Counted from the first letter of the stretch, positions 19,892-29,398 are shown. The stretch: 64,000 nucleotides of DNA from Ancylobacter mangrovi (GCF_024752355.1 NZ_JANTHZ010000001.1:1-64000), one strand, 5' to 3'. Made by a program: numbers and translations. The notes: a model not told the origin generated them from the letters alone.

Positions 19892-20194
19892 TCAGTCCGG
19901 GCCGGTGTCCTTCGCACCAGTCGCCTCCTTACCCAGCACGCAGTCGCGGTTGAGGCCGGTGCCGGGCGCGTTCTCGAAACGGCAGCGCGTGGTCGGCGGC
20001 GTGCCGCAGACGCGGGTCAGGTTCTTGAAGCCGACGCATCGCCCGTCCGGGCCACGATAGCCCGGCCCGCCCCGGCAGCCGCACCCCTTGCAGGGCGGCC
20101 GTTCGGGACACCCCGCGCTGGCGGCGGGTATCGGCAGCAGCAGCGCGAGACAGGCGAGGCACAAGCCGATCGGGCGAAGCACGTCACGAAGCAT
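19892..20194 (-). CDS. Small cysteine-rich exported protein of unknown function
   Basis: About 100 residues from ATG at 20194. A hydrophobic signal segment (PIGLCLACLALLLPIPAASA) ends at a likely signal-peptidase site before GCPERPPCKGCGCRGG. A lipobox reading with the first cysteine is less likely because the -3 residue is not leucine. The mature part carries about nine cysteines (CPERPPCKGCGC, RC, VC, RC, DC), suggesting disulfides in the periplasm. The motif CGTPPTTRCRFENAPGTG looks conserved-like, but I cannot name a family. It is followed by the Ada-like gene at a 77-bp distance. Confidence 0.65.
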   Translation of the reverse strand: MLRDVLRPIGLCLACLALLLPIPAASAGCPERPPCKGCGCRGGPGYRGPDGRCVGFKNLTRVCGTPPTTRCRFENAPGTGLNRDCVLGKEATGAKDTGPD

Positions 20195-20314
20195 GACCGC
20201 CAGCGTTGCCTCAAACCGGCGCGCGCTCAAGTGCAAAACAACTATTGCGTGTATTCCGCCGTCTGCACGCGAACACACGGCTTCACGCCATTCGCCACGC
20301 TGGAGTAGCCGCGC

Positions 20315-20344
20315 AAAGAAAAAGGGAGCGCGAGAGGCGCTCCC
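20315..20344 (-). terminator. Intrinsic terminator of tuf
   Basis: An 8-bp stem, GGGAGCGC (20324-20331) and GCGCTCCC (20337-20344), five-base loop. On the minus strand it is followed by TTTTTCTTT (plus-strand 20315-20323). It lies about 80 bp after the tuf stop at 20426. Confidence 0.88.
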
Positions 20345-20425
20345 TTTCCGATTCTCTCGACGAGGACCGGCCCTGCCCGCCCGCGGGCGGCGCCGGAAGG
20401 GACGCGGCTCGCGCGTCCCTCTCGA

Positions 20426-21616
<1,191 letters not shown>

Positions 21617-21663
21617 AACTCTCTTCCCTCAGCGACGTCCGGGGGCCGGAAAAATCGCGGCGT

Positions 21664-21692
21664 GGGATAGGCGGTTTCCGCCCGATCCGCAA
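21664..21692 (-). promoter_or_regulatory. Weak promoter candidate upstream of tuf
   Basis: Minus-strand TTGCGG (21692-21687), 17-base spacer, TATCCC (21669-21664), about 48 bases before the tuf ATG. The match is moderate, and tuf may also be read from a promoter upstream of the tRNA genes. Confidence 0.25.
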
Positions 21693-21821
21693 GACCTGCG
21701 TGACAACAAGCGCAGGCGCGACAATGCGCGGCGCGCGGTGAAGCGCGTCCCACAGCACGGCAGCGACGACAGCCGCATGACAGTCGGAAGGCGCGGATCA
21801 GCCCCCGGGACGCGGCAGAAC

Positions 21822-21895
21822 TGGAGCGGGTGAAGGGAATCGAACCCTCGTCATCAGCTTGGAAGGCTGTTGCTCTACCATTGAGCTACACCCGC
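21822..21895 (-). tRNA. trnG: tRNA-Gly (TCC anticodon)
   Basis: 74 nt with encoded CCA. The acceptor GCGGGTG pairs with CACCCGC. The D-arm is TAGCTCAATGGTAGAGC, the anticodon loop CTTCCAA holds TCC, and the T-arm is GGGTTCGATTCCC. It lies 27 bp after tRNA-Tyr and 205 bp before tuf. Confidence 0.97.
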
Positions 21896-21922
21896 GCAGG
21901 CGACCGACGGGGGCCGCAGACG

Positions 21923-22007
21923 TGGTGGGGGAGGTAGGACTCGAACCTACGAAGGCATAGCCAGCGGATTTACAGTCCGCCCCCTTTGCCGCTCGGGACA
22001 CTCCCCC
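21923..22007 (-). tRNA. trnY: tRNA-Tyr (GTA anticodon)
   Basis: 85 nt with encoded CCA and the long variable arm of class II tRNAs. The acceptor GGGGGAG pairs with CTCCCCC. The anticodon loop CTGTAAA holds GTA, and the T-arm is TAGGTTCGAGTCCTA. It is first in the tRNA-Tyr, tRNA-Gly, tuf series. Confidence 0.97.
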
Positions 22008-22243
22008 AAGTCACTTCGAGAAGTCACTTGAACACGTCGACTGGTCGCAACCGCCCACGAGAGGAACCGGCTGGACCGCGCGGGAGGCGCAAGGCGATCT
22101 CCCGTGCGGCCGGCTTTATGGTGAGGTGCCCCTGCCCTGTCAACCCCGCTACCCGGCACTGTCCCCGGTGACGGCGCGGCTTGGTGCCGGCCGGAGCGCA
22201 GGCGCAAATTGCCAAGCGCCCCGGGGCGTGACAGAAGCGCGCC

Positions 22244-23086
22244 ATGATCGATCGTCCGCGCCACCCTCCGCACCGGCCCCAACGTTCGCCCTCGCCGCGC
22301 CCCGGCGGGGCGGGCGGGCGCCATGGCGAGCGCGAGCGTCCGGCCGGACGGCCCTTCGGCGAGTGGCCGGACGACGTCGCCATCCTTTATGGCTGGCACA
22401 GCGTCAGCGAGGCGCTGCGCAATCCACACCGGCGCTTCCGCAAGCTGATGGCGACGGAGAACGCGCTCAAGCGGCTCAACGACGAATCGGTGCCGCTGTC
22501 CGTCGAGCCCGAGGTCGTCCGCCCCGGCGCCATCGACCGGCTGCTCGACCGCGACGCGGTGCATCAGGGCCTGTTCGCCGAATGCGATCCCCTGCCCGCG
22601 CTCAGCCTCAAGGAAGCGGCGCAGAACGATCTCCTGCTGGTGCTCGACCAGATCACCGACCCGCACAATGTCGGCGCCATCGTGCGCTCGGCCGCGGCGC
22701 TGAAGGTGGGCGCCATCATCACCACCGCCCGCCACAGCCCCGCCGCCACCGGGGTGCTGGCGAAGAGCGCCAGCGGCGGGCTCGAGCACGTGCCGTTTTG
22801 CTTCGTCGGCAACCTCGCCCGGGCGCTGGAGGAGCTGAAGGCGCAGGGCGTTCAGGTGGTCGGGCTGGACAGCGAGGGCGCGGCCGACCTCACCGACACC
22901 GCGCTGCGCGCCCCGCTGGCGCTGGTGCTGGGCGCGGAGGGCAAGGGGCTGCGCCAGCTCACGCGCCAGACCTGCGACGTGCTGGCGCGGATCGACCTTC
23001 CCGGCGCCATCGTCAGCCTTAACGTCTCGAACGCCGCGGTGCTGGCGCTTCACATCGCCCACCGCGCCATCGGCCGCGCGCGCTGA
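22244..23086 (+). CDS. rlmB: 23S rRNA 2'-O-methyltransferase, RlmB/TrmH family
   Basis: SPOUT-fold methyltransferase of 280 residues. The first 45 residues are basic, Pro/Arg-rich and probably disordered. An RNA-binding substrate domain starts at ILYGWHSVSEALRNP. The catalytic SPOUT domain shows the three family motifs: LDQITDPHNVGAIVRSAAA, LALVLGAEGKGLR and DLPGAIVSLNVSNAAVLAL. These fit RlmB, which methylates a guanosine in the 23S peptidyl-transferase region. The exact substrate is inferred. It is divergent from the tRNA-Tyr gene. Confidence 0.93.
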   Translation: MIDRPRHPPHRPQRSPSPRPGGAGGRHGERERPAGRPFGEWPDDVAILYGWHSVSEALRNPHRRFRKLMATENALKRLNDESVPLSVEPEVVRPGAIDRLLDRDAVHQGLFAECDPLPALSLKEAAQNDLLLVLDQITDPHNVGAIVRSAAALKVGAIITTARHSPAATGVLAKSASGGLEHVPFCFVGNLARALEELKAQGVQVVGLDSEGAADLTDTALRAPLALVLGAEGKGLRQLTRQTCDVLARIDLPGAIVSLNVSNAAVLALHIAHRAIGRAR

Positions 23087-23408
23087 GAGCCCGGCTCCCC
23101 GCCCGGCACGGGTGGCGGAACGGGTTACGACCAATTGCCAATCGTCAAGCTGAAGCGTTTTCGTCAAGCTTTCCTCTAAGGCAGCGACGGAATCGAAGAA
23201 TTGCGCGCGCCTGTCGTCCGGAGAAGGGCGCTGGTAGAGCGGGCCGTCTCCGGGAGGAAACAGCCCGAGCGTAAGGTGTTCCCCCAGGAACTCCCAAACT
23301 CGACCAAGACCAACAGCCGAACTCCCCGACGGAGCTCGTCGGGAAACGTGCGTCGTGCGACGCGCGGCTGGACTTCTGCGCGACATAACTTTGGGGAAGG
23401 GAACGATC
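23087..23408 (+). promoter_or_regulatory. Upstream region of the MFS gene with a 10-bp direct repeat
   Basis: 322 bases without a gene. TCGTCAAGCT occurs at 23142-23151 and again at 23161-23170, same orientation, 19 bases apart. This spacing is close to two helical turns, so it could be a regulator site. No clear -10/-35 pair was found. The rest shows nothing I can name. Confidence 0.4.
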
Positions 23409-25082
23409 ATGAGCGTCTCAACGGCGGCTCCTGCCGCGAAGCCGGGACGGATGACCGGGGAAGAGAGGAAGGTGATCATCGCCTCCTCCGCCGGCACCGT
23501 CTTCGAATGGTACGACTTCTATCTGGCCGGTTCGCTGGCGGCCAACATCGCCGCCACCTTCGTGCCGGGCACCAACGACACGGCGAAGTTCATCTTCGTG
23601 CTGTTCGGATTTGCCGCCGGCTTCGCTGTGCGCCCCTTCGGCGCCCTGGTGTTCGGCCGCCTCGGCGACCTCATCGGCCGCAAATACACCTTCCTCGTGA
23701 CCATGACGCTCATGGGCATATCCACCTTCCTGGTCGGACTGCTGCCGAGCTACGCGGCGATAGGCTACGCCGCCCCGGTCATCTTCATCGCCTGCCGCCT
23801 GCTGCAGGGCCTCGCGCTCGGCGGCGAGTACGGCGGCGCGGCGACCTATGTCGCCGAGCACGCCCCGCACGGACGGCGCGGCTTCTACACCTCGTGGATC
23901 CAGACCACGGCGACGGTCGGCCTGTTCCTCTCGCTGCTGGTCATCCTGACGCTGCGCCTGTCCATGTCGCCGGAAGACTTCGCGGCCTGGGGCTGGCGCA
24001 TTCCGTTCCTGCTGTCGATCATCCTGCTCGGCTTCTCGATCTGGATCCGCCTGCAGCTCAACGAATCGCCGGCGTTCCAGAAGATGAAGGCCGAGGGCCT
24101 GCGCTCCAAGGCGCCGCTCACCGAGGCCTTCGGCCGCTGGTCCAACGCCAAGATCGCGCTCATCGCGCTGCTCGGTGGCACCGCCGGCCAGGCGGTCGTC
24201 TGGTACACGGGCCAGTTCTACGCCCTGTTCTTCCTGACCCAGACGCTGAAGGTCGACGGCACGACGGCGAACCTGCTCATCGCCTTCAGTCTGCTCATCG
24301 GCACGCCGTTCTTCATCTTCTTCGGCTGGCTGTCGGACAAGATGGGCCGCAAGCCGATCCTCATCGCGGGCTGCCTGATCGCGGCGGCGACCTACTTCCC
24401 GCTGTTCGAGAACATCGCCCGCATCGCCAACCCGAAGCTCATCGCCGCGACCGAGAACGTGAAGATCGACATCACCGCCGATCCCGCGAGCTGCGGCACG
24501 CTGTTCGACCCTGTCGGCGTGCGTCAGTTCACCCGGCCCTGCGACGTGTTCCGCCGCACGCTGGCGACCAATTCGATGCACTACCAGCTGATGCCCGGCG
24601 CGCCCGGCTCGGGCGTCACCGCGACCGTCAACGGCACCGAGGTGACCATTCCGGAGACCGACAAGACCGGCGCCGCGATCGTCGCGGCCGCGCAGGCGGC
24701 GGGCTATCCGGCGGCGGGCGACGCCTCGATCCTGAAGGCGCCGAGCATCGGCGGCGTGCTGTCGGATCCGCGGGCGCTGTCAATCATCGGACTGCTCTTC
24801 ATCCTCGTCCTCTACGTGACGATGGTGTACGGCCCGATCGCCGCGCTGCTGGTCGAACTGTTCCCGACCCGCATCCGCTACACCGGCATGTCGCTGCCCT
24901 ACCACATCGGCAATGGCTGGTTCGGCGGCTTCCTGCCGCCCACCGCCTTCGCCATCGTGGCGGCCTCGGGCAACATCTTCTCCGGCCTGTGGTACCCGAT
25001 CGTGATCGCCCTCATGACGGTGGTCATCGGCCTGCTGTTCCTGCCGGAGACCAAGAACCGCGACCTCGAGAACTGGCACTGA
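23409..25082 (+). CDS. MHS-type MFS metabolite:H+ symporter with a large insert
   Basis: Inner-membrane transporter of 557 residues. It carries the metabolite:H+ symporter signatures SSAGTVFEWYDFYLAG near the N-terminus and GRLGDLIGRK after TM2; later GWLSDKMGRKP matches the mid-protein MFS motif. About 12 transmembrane helices are visible. Around residues 340-450 a hydrophilic stretch of roughly 100 residues (starting NPKLIAATENV, with cysteines in ASCGTLF and RPCDVF) separates TM8/9 from the helix IIGLLFILVLYVTM. Substrate unknown; relatives carry organic acids or osmolytes such as proline/betaine. ATG at 23409 is preceded by GGGGAAGGGAA. A strong terminator follows. Confidence 0.9.
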   Translation: MSVSTAAPAAKPGRMTGEERKVIIASSAGTVFEWYDFYLAGSLAANIAATFVPGTNDTAKFIFVLFGFAAGFAVRPFGALVFGRLGDLIGRKYTFLVTMTLMGISTFLVGLLPSYAAIGYAAPVIFIACRLLQGLALGGEYGGAATYVAEHAPHGRRGFYTSWIQTTATVGLFLSLLVILTLRLSMSPEDFAAWGWRIPFLLSIILLGFSIWIRLQLNESPAFQKMKAEGLRSKAPLTEAFGRWSNAKIALIALLGGTAGQAVVWYTGQFYALFFLTQTLKVDGTTANLLIAFSLLIGTPFFIFFGWLSDKMGRKPILIAGCLIAAATYFPLFENIARIANPKLIAATENVKIDITADPASCGTLFDPVGVRQFTRPCDVFRRTLATNSMHYQLMPGAPGSGVTATVNGTEVTIPETDKTGAAIVAAAQAAGYPAAGDASILKAPSIGGVLSDPRALSIIGLLFILVLYVTMVYGPIAALLVELFPTRIRYTGMSLPYHIGNGWFGGFLPPTAFAIVAASGNIFSGLWYPIVIALMTVVIGLLFLPETKNRDLENWH

Positions 25083-25130
25083 GCCTTACGACCCGCCGCC
25101 TTCCGCGGCGGGCTGGTTCCAACAAAACAA

Positions 25131-25164
25131 AACGGCCCCGTCCTGCGACGGGGCCGTTCTTTTT
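25131..25164 (+). terminator. Intrinsic terminator after the MFS gene
   Basis: A perfect 12-bp stem (25131-25142 and 25147-25158), loop CTGC, followed by CTTTTT (25159-25164). The A-rich left flank (ACAAAACAAAAC) could let it also stop the opposite RidA transcript. Confidence 0.9.
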
Positions 25165-25189
25165 GTCCGGAGCGGACGGGCGGACCCGG

Positions 25190-25531
25190 TCAGATCGCGG
25201 CGGTGACGACGATCTCGACCTTGTAGTCCGGCGTCGCCAGCGCGGCCTCGACGGTCGCGCGGGCCGGCGTGTTGCCGGGCGAGACCCAGCTTTCCCACGC
25301 CGCGTTCATCTCCGCGAAGGTCGCCATGTCGGCGAGGTAGATCGTGGTGGAGAGAAGCTTCGACTTGTCGGTGCCGGCGGCCGCCAGCAGCGCGTCGATC
25401 TGCGCCAGCACGGCCTTGGTCTGCGCGCCCACGCCGTCGCCGGCGGCGACCTGTCCGGCCAGATACACGGTGGAGCCGTGCACCACGGCCTGGCTCATGC
25501 GCGGGCCGGATTCGATTCGCTTGATGCTCAT
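25190..25531 (-). CDS. RidA family protein
   Basis: Compact YjgF/YER057c/UK114-fold protein of 113 residues. Members of the RidA subgroup hydrolyse reactive enamine/imine intermediates made by PLP enzymes. Typical segments are VYLAGQVAAGDGVGAQTKAVL, LLSTTIYLADMATFAEMNAAW and PARATVEAALATPDYKVEI, with the arginine that in RidA contacts the substrate carboxylate. Subgroup assignment is not certain. Single gene, facing the MFS gene. Confidence 0.92.
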   Translation of the reverse strand: MSIKRIESGPRMSQAVVHGSTVYLAGQVAAGDGVGAQTKAVLAQIDALLAAAGTDKSKLLSTTIYLADMATFAEMNAAWESWVSPGNTPARATVEAALATPDYKVEIVVTAAI

Positions 25532-25627
25532 TGCGAAAAACCCTCTTCGTCAAAGGAAAGGCCGGCCGGCGCATGCGCACCGGCCGGCCCGTGGATACGG
25601 CAAGCGGCGACGATGTCGCCCCTCACC

Positions 25628-26254
25628 TCATTGCGGGTTGGTCGTGCCCTTCGGCATCGGCGCGACGGTGCCGATGTTGTAGATCTGTACGCGCCGATTG
25701 ATCGGATCGTCCGGCTTGGAGGGCACCTGCAGCGCCTCCTGGCCGAGGCCGAGCGCCTGCAGGCGGTCCGGCGAGATGCGGTAGAGCGTGATCAGCGCCT
25801 GAACGATGGCGTCCGCGCGCTTCTGGCTGAGCTCCAGATTGTACTTGCGGGTGCCGGTCGCGTCGGTGTTGCCGACCACGACGAACTTGTAGTTCCACAG
25901 GATCGGGTGGTGCATCGCATCGGCGATCGAGCCGAGCGTCGCGTAGGACTCCGGACGGATGACCGCGGAGTTCAGCGCGAACTGGATCTGCACCGTGATC
26001 TGCGCCAGCTTGTCGAGCTTCTTGGCGATCTCGGACTTGTTGAGCGAGAGCGGCTGGTTCGCCGCCACGGCGTCCTGCGCCATCTTGCGCAGCAGCTCGA
26101 CGGTCAGGCTGGGATCGTCATTGGTGACGCTCGACAGCCCCTTCATGATCTGCGCGGCGCTGTCGTCGGTCTGGGCGCTGGCGCTGGTGGCGAGCGGCGC
26201 GGCGAGCACCGCGGCGAGGGCGAGTCCCCCGAGAATGCGGGTGAAGCGGGTCAT
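25628..26254 (-). CDS. OmpA-family periplasmic or outer-membrane-associated protein
   Basis: 208 residues from ATG at 26254. A signal peptide (MTRFTRILGGLALAAVLAAP, cleavage near SASA-QT) is followed by a helical stretch and then an OmpA-like peptidoglycan-binding domain from about residue 90: IQFALNSAVIRPESYATLGSIADAM, VVVGNTDATGTRKYNLELSQKRADAI and a final NRRVQIY. There is no beta-barrel. Asp and Arg residues expected to contact diaminopimelate are present. It lies 35 bp after a cysteine-rich secreted protein gene on the same strand, so the pair is probably an envelope operon. Confidence 0.88.
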   Translation of the reverse strand: MTRFTRILGGLALAAVLAAPLATSASAQTDDSAAQIMKGLSSVTNDDPSLTVELLRKMAQDAVAANQPLSLNKSEIAKKLDKLAQITVQIQFALNSAVIRPESYATLGSIADAMHHPILWNYKFVVVGNTDATGTRKYNLELSQKRADAIVQALITLYRISPDRLQALGLGQEALQVPSKPDDPINRRVQIYNIGTVAPMPKGTTNPQ

Positions 26255-26289
26255 GATCAGTCTCTTTCCCCTGGACGTTGCCGTGGCCG

Positions 26290-26712
26290 TCAATTCGCCC
26301 AACCGGCGTTGAGCAGCGTTTCCTTACACACGGGCCGCACGACCTTGGACGAGGCGAGCAGGCAGTCGAGCAGGTTGGCATCGCCCGGCTGGACGCCGGA
26401 GCAGAACTGCTGCGCACTGGCGGCGCAGGCCTTCCACGCGCCCTCCTGGGCGGCGACGCGCTTGGCGATCGAGGCCTGCACGGCCGCGAAGTCGGTGAAG
26501 CACTGCGGCGGCACCTTGTCCTTGTTGTCCTGCAGGCACTTCTGCACGTCGCCGGTGCCGATGTTGAACTTCGAGCAGTAGCGCTCGATCGAGGGACCGC
26601 AGCTCTTGGCGATGAGCGCGCCCGCCTGGGCGTAGCTCATGGTCTGTGCCGATGCCGGGGCCGCAAGGCCAGCCAGCATGAGGGCACCGAGCGCTAGGAT
26701 CTTTCCCTTCAT
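26290..26712 (-). CDS. Secreted cysteine-rich repeat protein
   Basis: 140 residues from ATG at 26712, which has GGGAGG upstream. The signal peptide is MKGKILALGALMLAGLAAPASA. The mature part has about eight cysteines in a pattern like the cysteine-rich repeat of the GLG1 type: SCGPSIERYCSKF, QKCLQDNKDKVPPQCF, KACAASAQQFCSG, LLDCLLAS, PVCKETL. Such short periplasmic proteins are widespread in Proteobacteria and have no assigned role. It precedes the OmpA-like gene by 35 bp, suggesting cotranscription. Confidence 0.8.
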   Translation of the reverse strand: MKGKILALGALMLAGLAAPASAQTMSYAQAGALIAKSCGPSIERYCSKFNIGTGDVQKCLQDNKDKVPPQCFTDFAAVQASIAKRVAAQEGAWKACAASAQQFCSGVQPGDANLLDCLLASSKVVRPVCKETLLNAGWAN

Positions 26713-27091
26713 TTCCCGCCTCCCGAGAAGGTTGGTCGTCTCCGGCGGCGACTCCGCCGGGGAGGGAAGACGCATCGCTCCTGTCGGCACCCCTTCCCGC
26801 TGACTCGTCTCGCAGATGCCGGGCCTCGGCGCAATCGCTTAATCCACCATTCTACCGGCACGGTGGGCCGGCCCCGCCGGGCCGGACGAGGCGCGCGACG
26901 AGCGGCGGGCGGACGGCGGGAATGGCGCTGCGCGGCGGTCCGTAACCCCGAAAATGCCGACATGGCGGAGCGGCGGCGCAGTGCCGTGCGCCGTTCAGGC
27001 GCTTGACCCATAGGCGCAGTTGGGGGAAGACGGCCGTGTCGAGGCTGGCCGCTGGCGCGGGCCGGCCGAGTTCGGCATCCTGCCGCCAAAT
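26713..27091. other. Intergenic region without a supportable gene
   Basis: About 380 bases between the cysteine-rich gene and tRNA-Thr. A TAGAAT at minus-strand 26854-26849 could be a -10 element for the envelope pair, but no matching -35 box is seen. An open frame crosses the region and the tRNA antisense strand; its protein is the familiar artefact of an antisense tRNA. Confidence 0.5.
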
Positions 27092-27166
<75 letters not shown>

Positions 27167-27185
27167 GCATCGCCTGCGATTCGCC

Positions 27186-27431
27186 TCAGCCGTCATTGCC
27201 GAAGGGCGAGGGATGGTCGCGCAGGGCGGGCGGCGGGTCCAGCGTGGTGATGGCCGGTGCCGGCGCGGGGCCCTCGACGAGGTGCTCGCGCGCGAGGCCG
27301 GCGAGCCAAAGCGTCAGCCCGATCAGCGCCGCGATACCGACCCACGCGCCCGGATCGGACCTGCGACGGGCACGCGCGATCGCGGCGGCGATGAAGAGAG
27401 ATCCGAGCAGAACAACGATCCACGGAGCCAT
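27186..27431 (-). CDS. Small membrane protein of unknown function
   Basis: 81 residues from ATG at 27431: MAPWIVVLLGSLFIAAAIARARRRSDPG, then a second hydrophobic span (WVGIAALIGLTLWLAGL) and a proline-rich tail. Two transmembrane helices are linked by a positively charged loop, so both ends probably face the periplasm. The frame is open further upstream, but that part looks non-coding. It ends 19 bp past the tRNA-Thr gene on the opposite strand. No family recognised. Confidence 0.5.
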   Translation of the reverse strand: MAPWIVVLLGSLFIAAAIARARRRSDPGAWVGIAALIGLTLWLAGLAREHLVEGPAPAPAITTLDPPPALRDHPSPFGNDG

Positions 27432-27581
27432 GGCGTTTCCCCGATCGTCTGCGACCCAGCGCGCCGGCCTTCGTGCGCGGAACGCGCATCGCGCCCCCTT
27501 GTTCCGGCCCGTGATGCGCCCGTGACCCGCGACATCAAGACTCAGCGTCATTTCTTTCGCGTAAGGCACTGAGATTCCCAC

Positions 27582-27600
27582 GAATCAGCTATATTGATTC
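27582..27600 (+). promoter_or_regulatory. Inverted repeat over a -10-like box
   Basis: GAATCA (27582-27587), seven-base spacer, TGATTC (27595-27600), with TATATT at 27590-27595 inside it, about 20 bases before the ATG at 27621. It may be the -10 region of this gene with an overlapping operator. No good -35 box was found. Confidence 0.3.
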
Positions 27601-27620
27601 AAATTTCCGGGGGATTGGAC

Positions 27621-28520
27621 ATGCAAGCTAAGTGGCGTGCGCCTGCGTGCTATGTCGGTGTTGCCGTCATATGTGCCTTGTATCTCTCCATCGTGCCGGG
27701 TGTCCGGATCACGGATGTCTGCGCCGGCGCGGGGATCGGTGCCGCAGTGATGTGGGCCATCAACGAGTGGGAGACCGGCAAGTGGAACGTGCCGGTGACC
27801 ACGCAGACCATGGCGCTCGCCGCACAGGCGGTCGCGATCCCGGTGGCGCAGGCAGCGGTTCCCGCCGGGGCTGTCGCTACGGTGCCGGCAGCCGCACCTC
27901 AGGCGGCTCCGCCGCAGCCGGCGACGGACGAAGCCGCCGTCGCCGCGCATGGTCCCGAGCCGCGTCAGCGTGTCGATTCGGGCGTCGCCACAGCGGAAAC
28001 GCTTGAAAAATGGGACATCGACGAGAACGAGCCGAGCTGGGATCCCTCGGCGCTTGCCGAGACCTGGGCCAAGCTGCGCCGCGAACTCTCGAGCGCCGGT
28101 CCCAAGCGTGCCACCGCCGTCGCGGCCGATCTTCCCCGCACCGCCCAGCTTGCCAAGGGGCCGGTCGGCGGGGTTCCCAAATCCGGCCCGGCGCCCAAGT
28201 CCGGCTCCGTGCCGAAGTCCGGCTCGGCCGGTATCACGCGCCACCACAATACGCCGCCCGCCAAGCCGATGACGGCCAAAGCCGCAGCCGCGAAGCCGGT
28301 GACCGCCATGGCCTCGGCCATGCCGACCCTGTCCTCCCGGCTGGCGGCGAACTCCTACGCGCCCGCCCCGGTCAAGGCGTCCTACGTTCCCGGCGGTTCC
28401 TTCAGCGGCTACGGCTCGACCCCGACTCCGCCCGCCGGCACGCTGCGCAAGGCGGCTGGCGCGGGAGAGCCGACCAGCGCGCCCGCCTTCCTGCGGCCCG
28501 GCACCAGCCGGCCGCGCTGA
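27621..28520 (+). CDS. Membrane-anchored Ala/Pro/Lys-rich protein of unknown function
   Basis: 299 residues from ATG at 27621, preceded by GGGGGATT. Two hydrophobic segments open the protein (CYVGVAVICALYLSIV, residues about 10-26, and VCAGAGIGAAVMWAI, about 33-48). A long Ala/Pro/Val linker follows. Around residues 130-155 a short conserved-looking block reads WDIDENEPSWDPSALAETWAKLRREL. After that come three near-identical units, PKSGPA, PKSGSV and PKSGSA, and a low-complexity basic tail ending PGTSRPR. It looks like an inner-membrane anchor with a disordered, positively charged arm. Family and function unknown. A strong terminator follows at 28541-28567. Confidence 0.75.
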   Translation: MQAKWRAPACYVGVAVICALYLSIVPGVRITDVCAGAGIGAAVMWAINEWETGKWNVPVTTQTMALAAQAVAIPVAQAAVPAGAVATVPAAAPQAAPPQPATDEAAVAAHGPEPRQRVDSGVATAETLEKWDIDENEPSWDPSALAETWAKLRRELSSAGPKRATAVAADLPRTAQLAKGPVGGVPKSGPAPKSGSVPKSGSAGITRHHNTPPAKPMTAKAAAAKPVTAMASAMPTLSSRLAANSYAPAPVKASYVPGGSFSGYGSTPTPPAGTLRKAAGAGEPTSAPAFLRPGTSRPR

Positions 28521-28540
28521 GGCCGACCACCCTTAAAGCA

Positions 28541-28567
28541 AAACGGCCGGGCTGAGCCCGGCCGTTT
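28541..28567 (+). terminator. Bidirectional intrinsic terminator
   Basis: A perfect 12-bp stem, AAACGGCCGGGC and GCCCGGCCGTTT, with loop TGA. It lies between two convergent genes. The A and T ends of the stem give short U-runs in both directions. Confidence 0.75.
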
Positions 28568-28611
28568 CGATTCAGAGAGCCGCCGGTCGACGGCCGCCGT
28601 TGCAGAAGCGC

Positions 28612-29301
28612 TCACTCGTCGTCCGAGTAGCGCTCCTCCTTCCAGGGATCGGCGTGGTTGTGATAGCCGCGCTCCTCCCAGAAGCCGCGCTGGTCGCTGG
28701 TGCGGAACTCGATCTTCTTCAGCCACTTCGCGCTCTTCCAGAAATAGAGATGCGGCACCATCAGCCGCACCGGCCCGCCATGCTCGAGGGTCAGCGGCTG
28801 CCCCTCCCAGCTATGGACCAGCAGCGCATCCTCGGCGGCGAAATCCTCCAGCGGGAGATTGGTGGTGTAGCCGTCATAGGACTGGAGCATGACGTGGCTC
28901 GCCTCCGCACGCGGCATGACGATGTCGAGCAGGTCGCGGGTCGAAAGCCCCTCCCAGCGGTTGTCGTAGCGCGACCAGGTGGTGACGCAGTGAATGTCCG
29001 TCACCTCGCTCGTCTGCTTCTGCGCGCGGAAGGTCGGCCAGTCCCAGGAGACCGGGGTCTCCACCGCCCCCGTCACGTCGAGCCGCCACGTCTCCAGCGG
29101 GATGCGCGGCTGCAGGCCGAGGTCGAGCACCGGCCAGTCGCGCACCAGATGCTGGCCCGGCGGCAGGCGCTCGTTCTCCGACCGCGTCACGCGCCCGGTG
29201 AGGAACTTGCCCTCGCGGGCCCAGCGCTGCTTGGTGGTGGTGAGCTTGCTATCCGCGGGCAGCGCGTCGTCGCCGCCCGCCGCCTCGTATTCCTCGGCCA
29301 T
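28612..29301 (-). CDS. Sulfite-oxidase-like molybdopterin oxidoreductase
   Basis: Single-domain protein of about 229 residues with the sulfite-oxidase/YedY molybdopterin fold. The segment SEVTDIHCVTTWSRYDNRWEG contains the cysteine expected to ligate molybdenum. GGPVRLMVPHLYFWKSAKWLKKIEF is the typical C-terminal cofactor-binding stretch. There is no Tat signal, haem or dimerisation domain, so a cytosolic enzyme is likely; the substrate is unknown. ATG at 29301 is preferred over an upstream ATG because AGGAG lies at good spacing. Confidence 0.88.
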   Translation of the reverse strand: MAEEYEAAGGDDALPADSKLTTTKQRWAREGKFLTGRVTRSENERLPPGQHLVRDWPVLDLGLQPRIPLETWRLDVTGAVETPVSWDWPTFRAQKQTSEVTDIHCVTTWSRYDNRWEGLSTRDLLDIVMPRAEASHVMLQSYDGYTTNLPLEDFAAEDALLVHSWEGQPLTLEHGGPVRLMVPHLYFWKSAKWLKKIEFRTSDQRGFWEERGYHNHADPWKEERYSDDE

Positions 29302-29398
29302 GCCCGGAGCTCCTGCGATTGGTTGCTCCATCATAGCATCGTCCGGCGGCGCGTCCTTTCAAGGGGCACGCCGCCGGAGCGTCTGTCGGCCGCCGCCC

